NCBI GenBank assembly: GCA_018644785.1
Contig: JABGPV010000127.1
Coordinates: 1 to 14,753, forward strand
DNA: 14,753 bases
Reading direction: 5' to 3'
DNA from: Deltaproteobacteria bacterium
GTDB taxonomy: Bacteria; Desulfobacterota; DSM-4660; Desulfatiglandales; Desulfatiglandaceae
In this document: positions 7,541-14,753 of the stretch, one piece after another
Numbering within the stretch: position 1 is the stretch's first letter
Layout of the letters: every line of letters begins with the position of its first letter
Translations under genes and position numbers: made by a program
Notes under the pieces: generated by a model
Database searches by the model: none
What the model was told of the DNA's origin: nothing
Seen by the model: the letters and a program-made list of their open reading frames with translations, nothing else

Positions 7541-7653
7541 GACGAGATAGAAGTCCCCTTTATTATAATTCGGGAAACACAGCACCTAATCCTGGAATTT
7601 TAAATCACAATATGATAGATTGACCCGACCTCAACCCCACAAGGAGAAATAGA

Positions 7654-7758
7654 ATGGCTGATAAAGGAAAAAAAGACAAAGGTAAAAAAGAGCAACAGAA
7701 AAAGGCCCTGCTTAGTCCAAAAGAAAAACGAAAATTGAAAAGAGAAAAGAAGAAATAA
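7654..7758 (+). CDS. Small lysine-rich protein, 34 residues
   Basis: ATG 7654 follows AAGGAG by 7 bases. The ORF encodes a 34-residue protein that starts MADKGKKDKGKKEQQKKALL and closes SPKEKRKLKREKKK. About half the residues are Lys or Arg, so it is very basic and probably disordered, with a KEKRKLKREKKK helix at the end. Function is unknown; RNA, DNA or membrane-phosphate binding are possible from composition only. The strong ribosome site, and a second AAGGAG that overlaps its stop and serves the flavoprotein gene 15 bases on, argue that it is really translated and coupled to that gene. It is too short for most automatic ORF cut-offs. Confidence 0.7.
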   Translation: MADKGKKDKGKKEQQKKALLSPKEKRKLKREKKK

Positions 7759-7773
7759 AGGAGAGCCATATCT

Positions 7774-9243
7774 GTGGATTTCATTAAGAACCCTGGGCTT
7801 AAGCTCCCAAAAATACACCTCAACAATATAGAATGGCCCAGGTTCCGTATCCCTAAAATTGGCTGGTCCACAATGCCCAAATTGAGAATCGGTGACGTTG
7901 TCGCAAGGCTGCCGGTCGTGCAGGGTGGAATGGGGGTTGGCATATCCCTTTCAGGTTTGGCCTCAGCGGTCGCCAATGAAGGGGGCATAGGTGTTATCGC
8001 CGCCAATTCCATCGGTATGCTTGATCCTGATTATTACGCGAAAAACAGGGACGCCAATGCCGTCGCCCTTAAAAGGGAGATAAGAAAGACGAAAGAGAAA
8101 ACCTCCGGCATTATCGGCGTCAACATCATGGTAGCTGTCAATGATTTCCAATCTCTTTTAAGGGTCGCCATCGAAGAAAAGGTGGATCTGGTATTCCTCG
8201 GAGCCGGGCTCCCCATAAAGGGGATTCCCGTTGAAGATCTCCGATCGGCGGGGGTCAAAGTGGTCCCTATCGTGAGTTCCGCAAGGGCGGCAGGCCTTAT
8301 CTTCAGGTCTTGGGTAAAAAGATACGCAGATATCCCCGACGCGGTTGTTGTGGAGGGGCCCATGGCAGGCGGTCACCTGGGATTTAAAGAGGATCAGATC
8401 GGTGATCCCGATTTCGCCCTTGAGAAGATCCTGTCCGGGACAGTTGCCGAGATAAAGAGATACGAGGATGAATGGCGCAGGAGCATTCCTGTAATCGCCG
8501 CGGGAGGCATCCATACAGGCTCTGATATATACAACTGCTTTAAGCTTGGGGCAAGGGCCGTCCAGTTGGGGACAAGGTTCGTGGCAACCCATGAATGTGA
8601 CGCGGATATCAGGTTCAAGGAGTCCTATGTCTCATGCAGGAAGGATGACATAGAAATCATCAAAAGTCCCGTCGGCATGCCTGGCAGGGCCATTAAAAAC
8701 ACTTTCCTGAAGGATGTGGCGTCCGGTAAAAAACAGTCCCGCAAGTGTGCCTGGCAGTGTCTTAAGAGCTGTGATATAAAAACCGCCCCCTACTGTCTCA
8801 CCCTGGCGCTCGATAATGCCAGAAAGGGGATACTGGAAAAAGGCTTTGCCTTCAGCGGAAGCAACGCCTACAGGATCGATAGGATAATATCGGTAAAGGA
8901 ACTCCTTAAGGAACTCAAGGAGCAATACCTCTGCACCAGGGAGAAGCGCATTTGCCGTCTGCGGGGTGAATATGAAAAGGCCCTTGAAAGGCTCGTCGCC
9001 TTTAAAGAGGAGTACCTGGTTGGATTGAAAGAGGGCCTGAATTCTTTCCGGGATGAATATGAAAGGGGCATGGAAAAGGGGGATATGTTTCGCGAAGAGC
9101 TTTTGATGAATATGGATAAGATTACTTCCTTAAAGGATGAATACCGTAACGCCCTTGAAAAGGCGGACCTGCTCAAACAAGAACTTATAGAATTTTTTCA
9201 GCGATATTCATTGCAAAACAGGCTGGAGCCGGAGAGCGCTTGA
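7774..9243 (+). CDS. Nitronate monooxygenase / FabK-like FMN flavoprotein with repeat-bearing helical tail
   Basis: The protein has 489 residues from GTG 7774, with AAGGAG at 7758-7763. Residues about 35-365 form the FMN-dependent NMO (2-nitropropane dioxygenase) TIM barrel: VVQGGMGVGIS (48-58), GVNIMV (115-120), EGPMAGGHLG (194-203) with predicted catalytic His201, AAGGIHTGSDI (242-252) for the FMN phosphate, and LGTRFVATHEC (265-275). A cysteine group (325, 329, 333, 341) follows, as in many NMO-type proteins. Family members oxidise alkyl nitronates or, as FabK, reduce enoyl-ACP; the choice cannot be made here. Odd parts are a 35-residue basic/Pro-rich N-terminal extension and a C-terminal tail (about 374-480) with seven helical repeats of 14-15 residues. 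It converges on the cotransporter gene with 14 bases between stops and no evident terminator. Confidence 0.88.
   Translation: MDFIKNPGLKLPKIHLNNIEWPRFRIPKIGWSTMPKLRIGDVVARLPVVQGGMGVGISLSGLASAVANEGGIGVIAANSIGMLDPDYYAKNRDANAVALKREIRKTKEKTSGIIGVNIMVAVNDFQSLLRVAIEEKVDLVFLGAGLPIKGIPVEDLRSAGVKVVPIVSSARAAGLIFRSWVKRYADIPDAVVVEGPMAGGHLGFKEDQIGDPDFALEKILSGTVAEIKRYEDEWRRSIPVIAAGGIHTGSDIYNCFKLGARAVQLGTRFVATHECDADIRFKESYVSCRKDDIEIIKSPVGMPGRAIKNTFLKDVASGKKQSRKCAWQCLKSCDIKTAPYCLTLALDNARKGILEKGFAFSGSNAYRIDRIISVKELLKELKEQYLCTREKRICRLRGEYEKALERLVAFKEEYLVGLKEGLNSFRDEYERGMEKGDMFREELLMNMDKITSLKDEYRNALEKADLLKQELIEFFQRYSLQNRLEPESA
8914..9213 (+). repeat. Seven 14-15-residue repeats in the flavoprotein tail
   Basis: The motif hydrophobic-(K/R)-x-(E/Q)-(Y/L) recurs as LKEQY381, LRGEY396, FKEEY410, FRDEY425, FREEL439, LKDEY453 and LKQEL467 (number = first residue). 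The spacings are 15, 14, 15, 14, 14 and 14, that is, two heptads per unit. The DNA retains similarity: 8962-8991 and 9049-9078 match at 24 of 30 bases. This suggests internal tandem duplication forming an amphipathic or coiled-coil rod. Confidence 0.8.
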
Positions 9244-9257
9244 GACCTGGGAGACCT

Positions 9258-11843
9258 TTATTCTTCGGCTTTTTCCTTTTCAGAATTCTTGATGGCACCC
9301 ACGGCTTCCGCATGGCGTTGTGAAAAGATCTCCCCGGCCTTGGCCTTGGCCACCTTCCGCTCCACCTTGTGAGCCTCCCTGACCGTTTCACGGGCCGTTT
9401 CCACGGCCGCCTCGATCTTCGCCATCTCTTCCCGGTCAATGCCCGGTCTGGCCGCTTCCATAGCCTGGCTCAACCGGGTTTCCGCTTCTTCCGCTTTTTT
9501 CCGGGCCGCTTCCGCTTCTTTTTCAGCCTGGTCGACCCTGCTGCCGGCATCCGTCAGGGCATCGAGCGCGGCGGCCACCTCCCCGTGTTTTCCTTCTTCA
9601 GGATCCGCATCCAGGTCGATATCCTCAGCGGCCAGCACCAGGGCAACCATCATCCCCCGCCCGGCAAGATCATCGATGTCCGTTTGGTAGGCCCCCGCAA
9701 TTTCCCCGCCCCCGATGCGAAAGGGCATCAATACCAGGGCCGCATCATCGGAGTTTCCGGCAATGGAAAGGTCGTCCGGGTCTGTGACCACCTGGGGGTC
9801 CGCAATGATCCGAATCTCCTCCAGCATCCCCCGGAGGTCTTCCTTGACAGCCTCAATATCTTTTTCCGATCCCGAAGCGCCGGCCATCAGGCGAATCCGG
9901 GCCTCTTCCCATTGGGGGTTCCGGGTCATAAGGTGGGCCAGAAGGATCATCAAACGCCCGCTTGGATCATCCCGCCACCACACATCAATGCGGCGGTCAG
10001 CGGCGGAAACCGTTTCCAGCTTTGCCCACGCCTCGGGCGGCGCCACCAGCAAAAGGATATTGCATCCCAGGCGGAAGGTCGCTTTGATATTGTTGGCGTA
10101 AGCGGTCCTTCGAATCCCCAAGATCCCTTTACGCAGGGACCCGGACCAGTTAAAAAGCGCCATGTTGGCCTTCAAGGGTCCGACTCCGAAAGACTGAATC
10201 AGGGTGGGCAGACTTTGTTGGGGATCCTCCCCCGTCACCACCAGTGGGAATGCCGGGGAGAGATTCTCGGAAATATCTTTTTTCAGTTCGCTTTTCGCCT
10301 CCTCACGGATACGTGCGGTTCTCATCACATCCCCTTCCAGCATGCGCACTGCCGTAATCAGGCCGCTCCCCCCATGGATCCAGGAGGCAAAACTGAGAAG
10401 TTGCTTACGCCGCTCGGGGTCATTTGAGAACACCAGCATCTGGGGGCGCCAATCCCTGGGATGCTCTGTTTCGGACGATGCCGCCAGCAGGTGCTCGCGA
10501 ACCTGCTGAAGGTGATAGGATCGATTGCTGTCCGCCCATCGGGCCGGACCTGCCGTTCTTTTGAGGTACTGAAATATGGCAAACAGGACCGTCACAGCAA
10601 CGATTCCGGCCGTAAAGTCGATGGCCAGCATAACGCCCAGGCAGGCCATGGCCCCGAGCAGGCTGAGACGATGATGAAACCATCGAAACCGGGGACGGAA
10701 AGAAGGACTGGCCGAACGCGCCTCAAAAAAAGTCGCGTAATTCAACAGACCGTAACTGATGAGAAAAAACATACTCACTATGGGGGCGATGACGTTGAGG
10801 TTCCCGAGGGCCACCGTAACAAATGCAATGCCGGCACTCAGAAGCACCCCCCGGCGGGGATTGTTGGTGGGACCCGCGCCTTTTGAAAAGGGCAGGAGAA
10901 AGGGAAAGATACGGTCGGCGGACAGGGATTGAAGGATGCGGGGCGCCCCCAGGAAGGAGGCCATGGCCGATGAGAGGGTGGCCGCAATAACGCCTGCATC
11001 AATGAGAAAGCCAAAATGGGCGACTCTGACCATGGCGCCATAGTCCCCCGCCAGAACATTCAGGGGCAAAGCCCCCGAAAATATCACCGCAGCCCCGAAA
11101 TAGACCAGGATGGAGACCCCCACCGCCATGAAGGTACCCATGGGCAGACTCTTTCCGGAATCTTTCAGGTCCCCGGACATGCTGACCCCTTGGGTAAACC
11201 CCGTCACCGCCGGGAAAAAGATGGCAAACAGCGCCCAGAAGGGAAGGCCCGATGCGGGTCTGTCCCAGCTTTGGGAAAAAACAGCCGCATCCCAAAGGGA
11301 AGCCCCCCCCCAGAAAAAAGAGACCAGGGCCGCAGCGATCAGAATCATGACCCCGTATTGAAACCGGGTGGCCCAATCCGCACCCAGCCAGGCCAGCACA
11401 AAGAGAAGGGACACGGCGAAGCCGGCAATCATCCGCGTGGACAACCATGGGAAACCGGTCAGGATTTCGGCCATGGCTTCCCCGAAGCCCATACAGTAAA
11501 AAGCGATGGAGACGGATTGCGCCAGGAACAGCACAATGCCGATGGCCCCGCCGAATTCCACACCCAGGGTGCGGGAGATCAGGTAATAGTCCCCTCCCCC
11601 TTTCACCTTGAGATTGGTGGAAATGGCCGCCAGGGATATGCTGGTCAAGACCGAAATGGCGTTGGCCAGGCCGATCATGATCAAGGCCCGCCCCAGGCCC
11701 GCATTTCCCACCACATAGCCCAGCCGGAGAAACAGGATAATCCCCAGGATGGTCAGAACACTGGGGGTAAACACACCGGCAAATGTCCCCAGTTTGCCCT
11801 TTGCGGATTCAGGCATCTGGTTCGGGGGAGTGTCTTGTTTCAC
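9258..11843 (-). CDS. Bacterial cation-chloride cotransporter (SLC12/CCC family, APC superfamily)
   Basis: This membrane symporter has 861 residues from GTG 11843. The transporter core (about 20-430, 12 helices) matches NKCC/KCC landmarks: TM1 LGIILFLRLGYVVG, AAISTNLKVKGGGDYYLISR then LGVEFGGAIG, TM3 Tyr116 (K+-site Tyr of NKCC1), TM6 FFPAVTGF...SGDLKDSGKSLPMGT, TM8 ATLSSAMAS followed by GAPRILQSLSADRIFPF, and LNVIAPIVSMFFLISYGLLNY. The cytosolic domain retains CCC motifs, RPQMLVFSNDP (466-476) and IDVWWRDDPSG (619-629). A Glu/Ala/Lys-rich coiled coil follows (about 768-850). The TM8 Ser291-Ser292 pair matches the Na+-binding serines of NKCC1, but the TM1 Trp is Leu33, so Na+ coupling is uncertain. 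It starts 25 bases after the Ca2+-ATPase stop, consistent with one operon. Confidence 0.88.
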   Translation of the reverse strand: MKQDTPPNQMPESAKGKLGTFAGVFTPSVLTILGIILFLRLGYVVGNAGLGRALIMIGLANAISVLTSISLAAISTNLKVKGGGDYYLISRTLGVEFGGAIGIVLFLAQSVSIAFYCMGFGEAMAEILTGFPWLSTRMIAGFAVSLLFVLAWLGADWATRFQYGVMILIAAALVSFFWGGASLWDAAVFSQSWDRPASGLPFWALFAIFFPAVTGFTQGVSMSGDLKDSGKSLPMGTFMAVGVSILVYFGAAVIFSGALPLNVLAGDYGAMVRVAHFGFLIDAGVIAATLSSAMASFLGAPRILQSLSADRIFPFLLPFSKGAGPTNNPRRGVLLSAGIAFVTVALGNLNVIAPIVSMFFLISYGLLNYATFFEARSASPSFRPRFRWFHHRLSLLGAMACLGVMLAIDFTAGIVAVTVLFAIFQYLKRTAGPARWADSNRSYHLQQVREHLLAASSETEHPRDWRPQMLVFSNDPERRKQLLSFASWIHGGSGLITAVRMLEGDVMRTARIREEAKSELKKDISENLSPAFPLVVTGEDPQQSLPTLIQSFGVGPLKANMALFNWSGSLRKGILGIRRTAYANNIKATFRLGCNILLLVAPPEAWAKLETVSAADRRIDVWWRDDPSGRLMILLAHLMTRNPQWEEARIRLMAGASGSEKDIEAVKEDLRGMLEEIRIIADPQVVTDPDDLSIAGNSDDAALVLMPFRIGGGEIAGAYQTDIDDLAGRGMMVALVLAAEDIDLDADPEEGKHGEVAAALDALTDAGSRVDQAEKEAEAARKKAEEAETRLSQAMEAARPGIDREEMAKIEAAVETARETVREAHKVERKVAKAKAGEIFSQRHAEAVGAIKNSEKEKAEE

Positions 11844-11868
11844 AAAGGCCTCTGCGCTGTGGTGTTGG

Positions 11869-14505
11869 TTATCGATTTATTTGTTTGGCAATAACCATAC
11901 CCATTACGAACATTACAGCCATCACCACACCCATATAACCCCAGTGGTAAAGGGCCAGCGGTGCAGTCTTGAAGAAGACGTTCATCACCGGCACATAGAC
12001 GACCGCCACCTGGAGCAACACAGAAAGAAGTATGGCCCCTAAAAGAAACGGGTTTGAAAAAAATGACAGCTTGTATTGGGTACGGATCATGGTAACCCGC
12101 ACCATCTCGAGCATCACGAGGGAGGTGAAGGCCACTGTCCGCGCAACGGTCTCCCCCTCGGAAAGGAATTTTTCGAAGAGAAATAGGACTCCCGCCGCCA
12201 TTAGCACGGATATAATGACAATGTTTATGGCCATGCTTTTCGTTATAATCGATTCACCGGGATTGCGCGGGCCCACATCCATGATCCCTTTTCGTAAAGG
12301 ATCAACACCCAGGGCAACAGCGGGAAGTCCATCCGTAACCAGATTCAGCCACAGGATCTGCGTGGCCAGAAGCGGCATCACTATCTCTCCTGAGGCATCT
12401 CTAAAACCAATAATCATGGCGATGAAAAGTATCAGCACTTCGCCAAGATTGCTCGAAAGCAGGTAATTCACGAATTTCTTGATGTTTTCATAGATGCCTC
12501 TTCCCTGCTCCACTGCCTTTACAATTGAGGTGAACTTATCATCAAGGAGTACCATGTCAGCCGTTTCCTTGGTCACGTCCGTACCCGTAATGCCCATGGC
12601 AATCCCTATATCTGCCTCCTTGAGCGCCGGTGCGTCATTGATGCCGTCTCCGGTCATGGCAACTATTTCTCCGGACTCTCTCAGCGCCCGCACGACCCGT
12701 ATCTTGTGCTCCGGGTTTACCCTGGAGAAAATGGAGATTTCCTGAACCCTCTTTTTCAGGGTTTCACTATCCATTTTTTCAAGTTCTTCTCCGCTGACGG
12801 CATCACCCTCAATACCCAGCTGATGGGCTATGGCCTCGGCCGTAAGTGCATAGTCGCCGGTGATCATGATAGACCGGATCCCTGCATTCTTGCACCTGTC
12901 GATGGCACCCCGAACCTCCTCGCGGGGCGGATCGATCATGCCTTGAAGACCCACAAAAATAAGATCCTTTTCATCTAGTTTATCAACATCTTTATCAGAA
13001 GCGAGCGGCTTGTACGCGAAAGCAAGGACCCGCAGGGCCTGGGATGCAAACGCTTTGTTTGTTTCAATAATTCTTGTTTTTGCTTCGTCGGTGAGTTGCG
13101 TCACCTCCCCGCCCATATCCATGCTCGAACAGAGGTTCAGCACCACGTCCGGCGCCCCCTTGGTATACATAACAAACCCTTGGTTCGCGCGATGCACCGT
13201 GGATTTCCGCTTACGTTCAGAATCGAAGGGTATCTCATGAACCCTTGGAAACGTCTCTTTCAAAACCGGCCCTTTCAGCCCGGCCTTGGCAGCACTCACA
13301 ATAAGGCACGCCTCTGTGGGATCTCCAATGATCCCCTCTTTTTCTGATAATGCGGCATCGTTGTTGAGTGCGCCTATTTTGAGGAGAAGTTCAGCAGGGG
13401 AAGGATCCATTGCCTCACCGGAAGAAAGGAACTCTCCCGAAGTCTCGTATCCCGTGCCCGCAATATCGATGATGGTATTGTTGACGAATAATTTAGTGAC
13501 CGTCATCTCGTTGCGTGTAAGGGTTCCCGTCTTGTCGGTGCAGATGACCGTGGTGCATCCCAGTGTCTCCACGCTGGGCAGGCGCTTCACAAGGGCGTTC
13601 TGTTTCACCATCCTCTTGACACCCAGGGCCAGTGCGATGGTCACTACAATGGGTAGGCCCTCCGGGACGGCGGCCACGGCAAGGCTTACGCCCACCATCA
13701 GCATCTCAAGGATATCCCCACCCTTGAAGATACCGAAAGCGATGATGATGGCACAAATCACAAGGGTCAGGATTCCGAGCTTCCACCCCAATATGTCCAG
13801 TTTTTTCTGAAGGGGCGTTTCATCGTCTTCAACAGATTCAATGGATTCGGCGATCTTTCCCATCTCAGAGTCCATCCCTGTTTTCACCACGACCGCTTTC
13901 CCGGAGCCATTGGCGACATTGGTGCCTCCGAAAACCATATTCTTCATATTCCCCAGCGTGCTGGTGTCATCGATGGGTGCAGGGTCCTTGTTTACAGGGT
14001 GGCTCTCACCTGTCAACGATGACTCCATGACCTCCAGTGCATATCCCTCGATGATTCGGGCATCGGCAGATATCCGGTCCCCGGATTCAAAGGCGATCAC
14101 ATCTCCGGGAACCAGTTCGCTGCTGCTGATTCTCATTTTGCGGCCATCCCTTATGACGGTGGTCTTGAGCGCTGCCATTTTCTTGAGCGATTCGATGGCT
14201 TTTTCTGCCCTGTATTCCTGGAAAAAACCGAGAATCGCATTCACGATAAGGATGGCGATGATCACAACACTGTCGATATATTCCCGGAGTATGACTGACA
14301 TGAAAACGGCAGCGATCAGGATGTAGACAATGAAACTGTTGAATTGAGCGAGAAAGATCTTGATGGGAGAGATCTCACGGTCGCGTCGTATTTCGTTGGG
14401 ACCGTACCGGGCGACCCTCTCCTCCGCCTCCCTTCCACTGAGGCCGTTTATTGTTGATGAAAGGTGCTTGAGAACCGCTTCAGATGTGGACTGATGAAAT
14501 TTCAC
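11869..14505 (-). CDS. P2A-type (SERCA-like) Ca2+-transporting ATPase
   Basis: This calcium export pump has 878 residues and ten helices. Motifs in order are the cation-ATPase N-domain (1-75), TGES (165-168), PEGLP (281-285), CTDKTGT with phosphorylated Asp324, KGAP (449-452), TGD (549-551), TGDGINDAP (618-626), TM5 SSNLGEV and TM6 LNLVTDGLP. Compared with SERCA, Glu282 (E309), Asn686 (N768), Glu689 (E771), Asn721 (N796), Thr724 (T799), Asp725 (D800) and Glu800 in TM8 (E908) are all present, so both Ca2+ sites look intact. The start is GTG 14505. The codon just before it is TAG and there is no Shine-Dalgarno. The N-terminus KFHQSTSEAVL..INGLSGREAEERV resembles complete homologues, so the protein itself is not visibly truncated. 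The lost leader is explained by the adjacent IS630 end. It is the first gene of a pair with the cotransporter. Confidence 0.93.
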   Translation of the reverse strand: MKFHQSTSEAVLKHLSSTINGLSGREAEERVARYGPNEIRRDREISPIKIFLAQFNSFIVYILIAAVFMSVILREYIDSVVIIAILIVNAILGFFQEYRAEKAIESLKKMAALKTTVIRDGRKMRISSSELVPGDVIAFESGDRISADARIIEGYALEVMESSLTGESHPVNKDPAPIDDTSTLGNMKNMVFGGTNVANGSGKAVVVKTGMDSEMGKIAESIESVEDDETPLQKKLDILGWKLGILTLVICAIIIAFGIFKGGDILEMLMVGVSLAVAAVPEGLPIVVTIALALGVKRMVKQNALVKRLPSVETLGCTTVICTDKTGTLTRNEMTVTKLFVNNTIIDIAGTGYETSGEFLSSGEAMDPSPAELLLKIGALNNDAALSEKEGIIGDPTEACLIVSAAKAGLKGPVLKETFPRVHEIPFDSERKRKSTVHRANQGFVMYTKGAPDVVLNLCSSMDMGGEVTQLTDEAKTRIIETNKAFASQALRVLAFAYKPLASDKDVDKLDEKDLIFVGLQGMIDPPREEVRGAIDRCKNAGIRSIMITGDYALTAEAIAHQLGIEGDAVSGEELEKMDSETLKKRVQEISIFSRVNPEHKIRVVRALRESGEIVAMTGDGINDAPALKEADIGIAMGITGTDVTKETADMVLLDDKFTSIVKAVEQGRGIYENIKKFVNYLLSSNLGEVLILFIAMIIGFRDASGEIVMPLLATQILWLNLVTDGLPAVALGVDPLRKGIMDVGPRNPGESIITKSMAINIVIISVLMAAGVLFLFEKFLSEGETVARTVAFTSLVMLEMVRVTMIRTQYKLSFFSNPFLLGAILLSVLLQVAVVYVPVMNVFFKTAPLALYHWGYMGVVMAVMFVMGMVIAKQINR

Positions 14506-14517
14506 CTAGTACCATGT

Positions 14518-14530
14518 AACATTTAATGTT
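14518..14530. repeat. 13-bp palindrome AACATT-T-AATGTT
   Basis: This perfect inverted repeat has six-base arms around a single T. It lies inside the presumed IS630 end, about 12 bases from the CTAG junction and 20 bases before the transposase -10 box. It could be part of the terminal transposase-binding site or an operator for transposase expression. Confidence 0.5.
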
Positions 14531-14551
14531 TCGTATTTATTTCGAATCGTG

Positions 14552-14557
14552 TATAAT
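14552..14557 (+). promoter_or_regulatory. -10 box of the transposase promoter
   Basis: A consensus TATAAT stands 33 bases before the transposase ATG. No good -35 is found 16-18 bases upstream (the region reads about TTTCGT), so the promoter would be weak, as is common for transposases. Confidence 0.45.
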
Positions 14558-14584
14558 AATGGCAACCAACATTAGGAGGTTGCT

Positions 14585-14753
14585 ATGGCACCACGATATC
14601 GAGTTACATTGACAACCCAAGAACATAAAGAATTGGAAGCGTTAACACGTAACGGGAAAACCCCGGCCAAGAAATTCATCCATGCACGGGCGTTATTGCT
14701 CTGCAACGCTTCTCCGGACGGTCCTGCCTGGAAAGTTGCCGATGTTGCCGTAG
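14585..14753 (+). CDS. IS630-family transposase, N-terminal part
   Basis: ATG 14585 is preceded by AGGAGG (14574-14579). The 56 visible codons begin MAPRYRVTLTTQEHKELEAL, then TRNGKTPAKKFIHARALLLC and PAWKVADVAV. This matches the N-terminal helix-turn-helix region of IS630/Tc1-mariner-like transposases (TxxExxELExLxR, a basic +R+ARxLL helix, then the W.+..IA.ALG helix just starting). The DDE catalytic domain lies beyond the window, so whether the gene is intact is unknown. Confidence 0.8.
   Translation, partial: MAPRYRVTLTTQEHKELEALTRNGKTPAKKFIHARALLLCNASPDGPAWKVADVAV

Larger units (their letters stand above)
14507..14753 (+). mobile_element. IS630-family insertion sequence, left part (runs off window)
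   Basis: The element contains the transposase start, its ribosome site and a -10-like box, and continues beyond the window. Its outer boundary is inferred: IS630 elements insert at TA, with CTAG strongly preferred, and CTAG occurs at 14506-14509 exactly where the Ca2+-ATPase gene ends its recognisable sequence. DNA from here to 14584 is AT-rich and non-coding. The matching right end and the TA duplication lie outside the window and could not be compared. Confidence 0.6.

Noticed and set aside
7537..7569. TTGAGA ... TATAAT as a promoter for the small lysine-rich gene
   Set aside because: The TATAAT at 7564-7569 is perfect, but the spacer to TTGAGA is 21 bases, too long for a normal sigma-70 promoter. 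It is left as a possibility only.
9241..9260. Bidirectional terminator between the convergent flavoprotein and cotransporter genes
   Set aside because: Only 14 bases separate the stops. I see a short GAGACC direct repeat but no hairpin with a T-run.
9369..10427. 352-residue plus-strand open frame
   Set aside because: It lies entirely antisense to the cotransporter C-terminal domain, has low-complexity HHQ/PGR-type composition and no ribosome site. It is a shadow of the GC-rich real gene.
11016..11894. 292-residue plus-strand open frame
   Set aside because: It is antisense to the cotransporter membrane domain, rich in Gly/His/Gln/Pro, resembles no family and has no translation signal.
14529..14534. 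-35 box for the transposase promoter
   Set aside because: The sequence at the right distance from TATAAT has too few matches to TTGACA.
1..14753. CRISPR array, tRNA, rRNA or riboswitch
   Set aside because: No regularly spaced repeats, no tRNA cloverleaf-like segments and no rRNA-like tracts were recognised in the non-coding gaps, all of which are shorter than 300 bases.

Overview
The window is a stretch of bacterial chromosome, about 14.75 kb, dense in genes and probably from a Gram-negative anaerobe of the Desulfobacterota (delta-proteobacterial) kind. That placement is an inference from the mix of protein families (UPF0371/DUF1846, a prokaryotic H+-ATPase, a bacterial cation-chloride cotransporter, a nitronate monooxygenase-like flavoprotein, IS200-like and IS630 transposases). 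No rRNA, tRNA, CRISPR array or phage gene is visible.

Left block (minus strand, 1-4483): the 3' remnant of an IS200/REP-associated tyrosine transposase runs off the left edge. It is followed by a complete DUF1846/UPF0371 protein and a complete P3A-type proton-pumping ATPase. The best ribosome binding sites place the starts of both genes inside the longest open frames (1684 and 4483).

Middle block (plus strand, 4726-9243): six genes lie head to tail. They encode a TrmO/TsaA-like tRNA methyltransferase, an isochorismatase-type cysteine hydrolase, a short QueG-like double [4Fe-4S] protein, an AT-rich orphan RbsB-like periplasmic binding protein, a 34-residue lysine-rich protein, and a nitronate monooxygenase/FabK-like flavoprotein. 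The last carries a C-terminal tail of seven 14-15-residue helical repeats. The first four are close enough to be co-transcribed. The small protein and the flavoprotein form a second tight pair.

Right block (minus strand, 9258-14505): a SERCA-like Ca2+-ATPase with side-chain ligands for both Ca2+ sites is followed after 25 bases by an SLC12-like cation-chloride cotransporter with a cytosolic regulatory domain and a coiled-coil tail. They look like a two-gene ion-transport operon. Immediately upstream lies the 5' end of an IS630-family element, which runs off the right edge. Its apparent junction is a CTAG site touching the GTG start of the Ca2+-ATPase, so the element may have replaced the operon's native leader.

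The overall theme is membrane ion homeostasis (H+, Ca2+, Na+/K+/Cl-) plus a mixed housekeeping/redox cluster, bounded by mobile-element debris at both ends. The least explained items are the repeat-tailed flavoprotein with its lysine-rich partner, the orphan low-GC binding protein, the Asp that replaces the usual membrane Arg in the proton pump, and the IS630 junction at the Ca2+-ATPase start.
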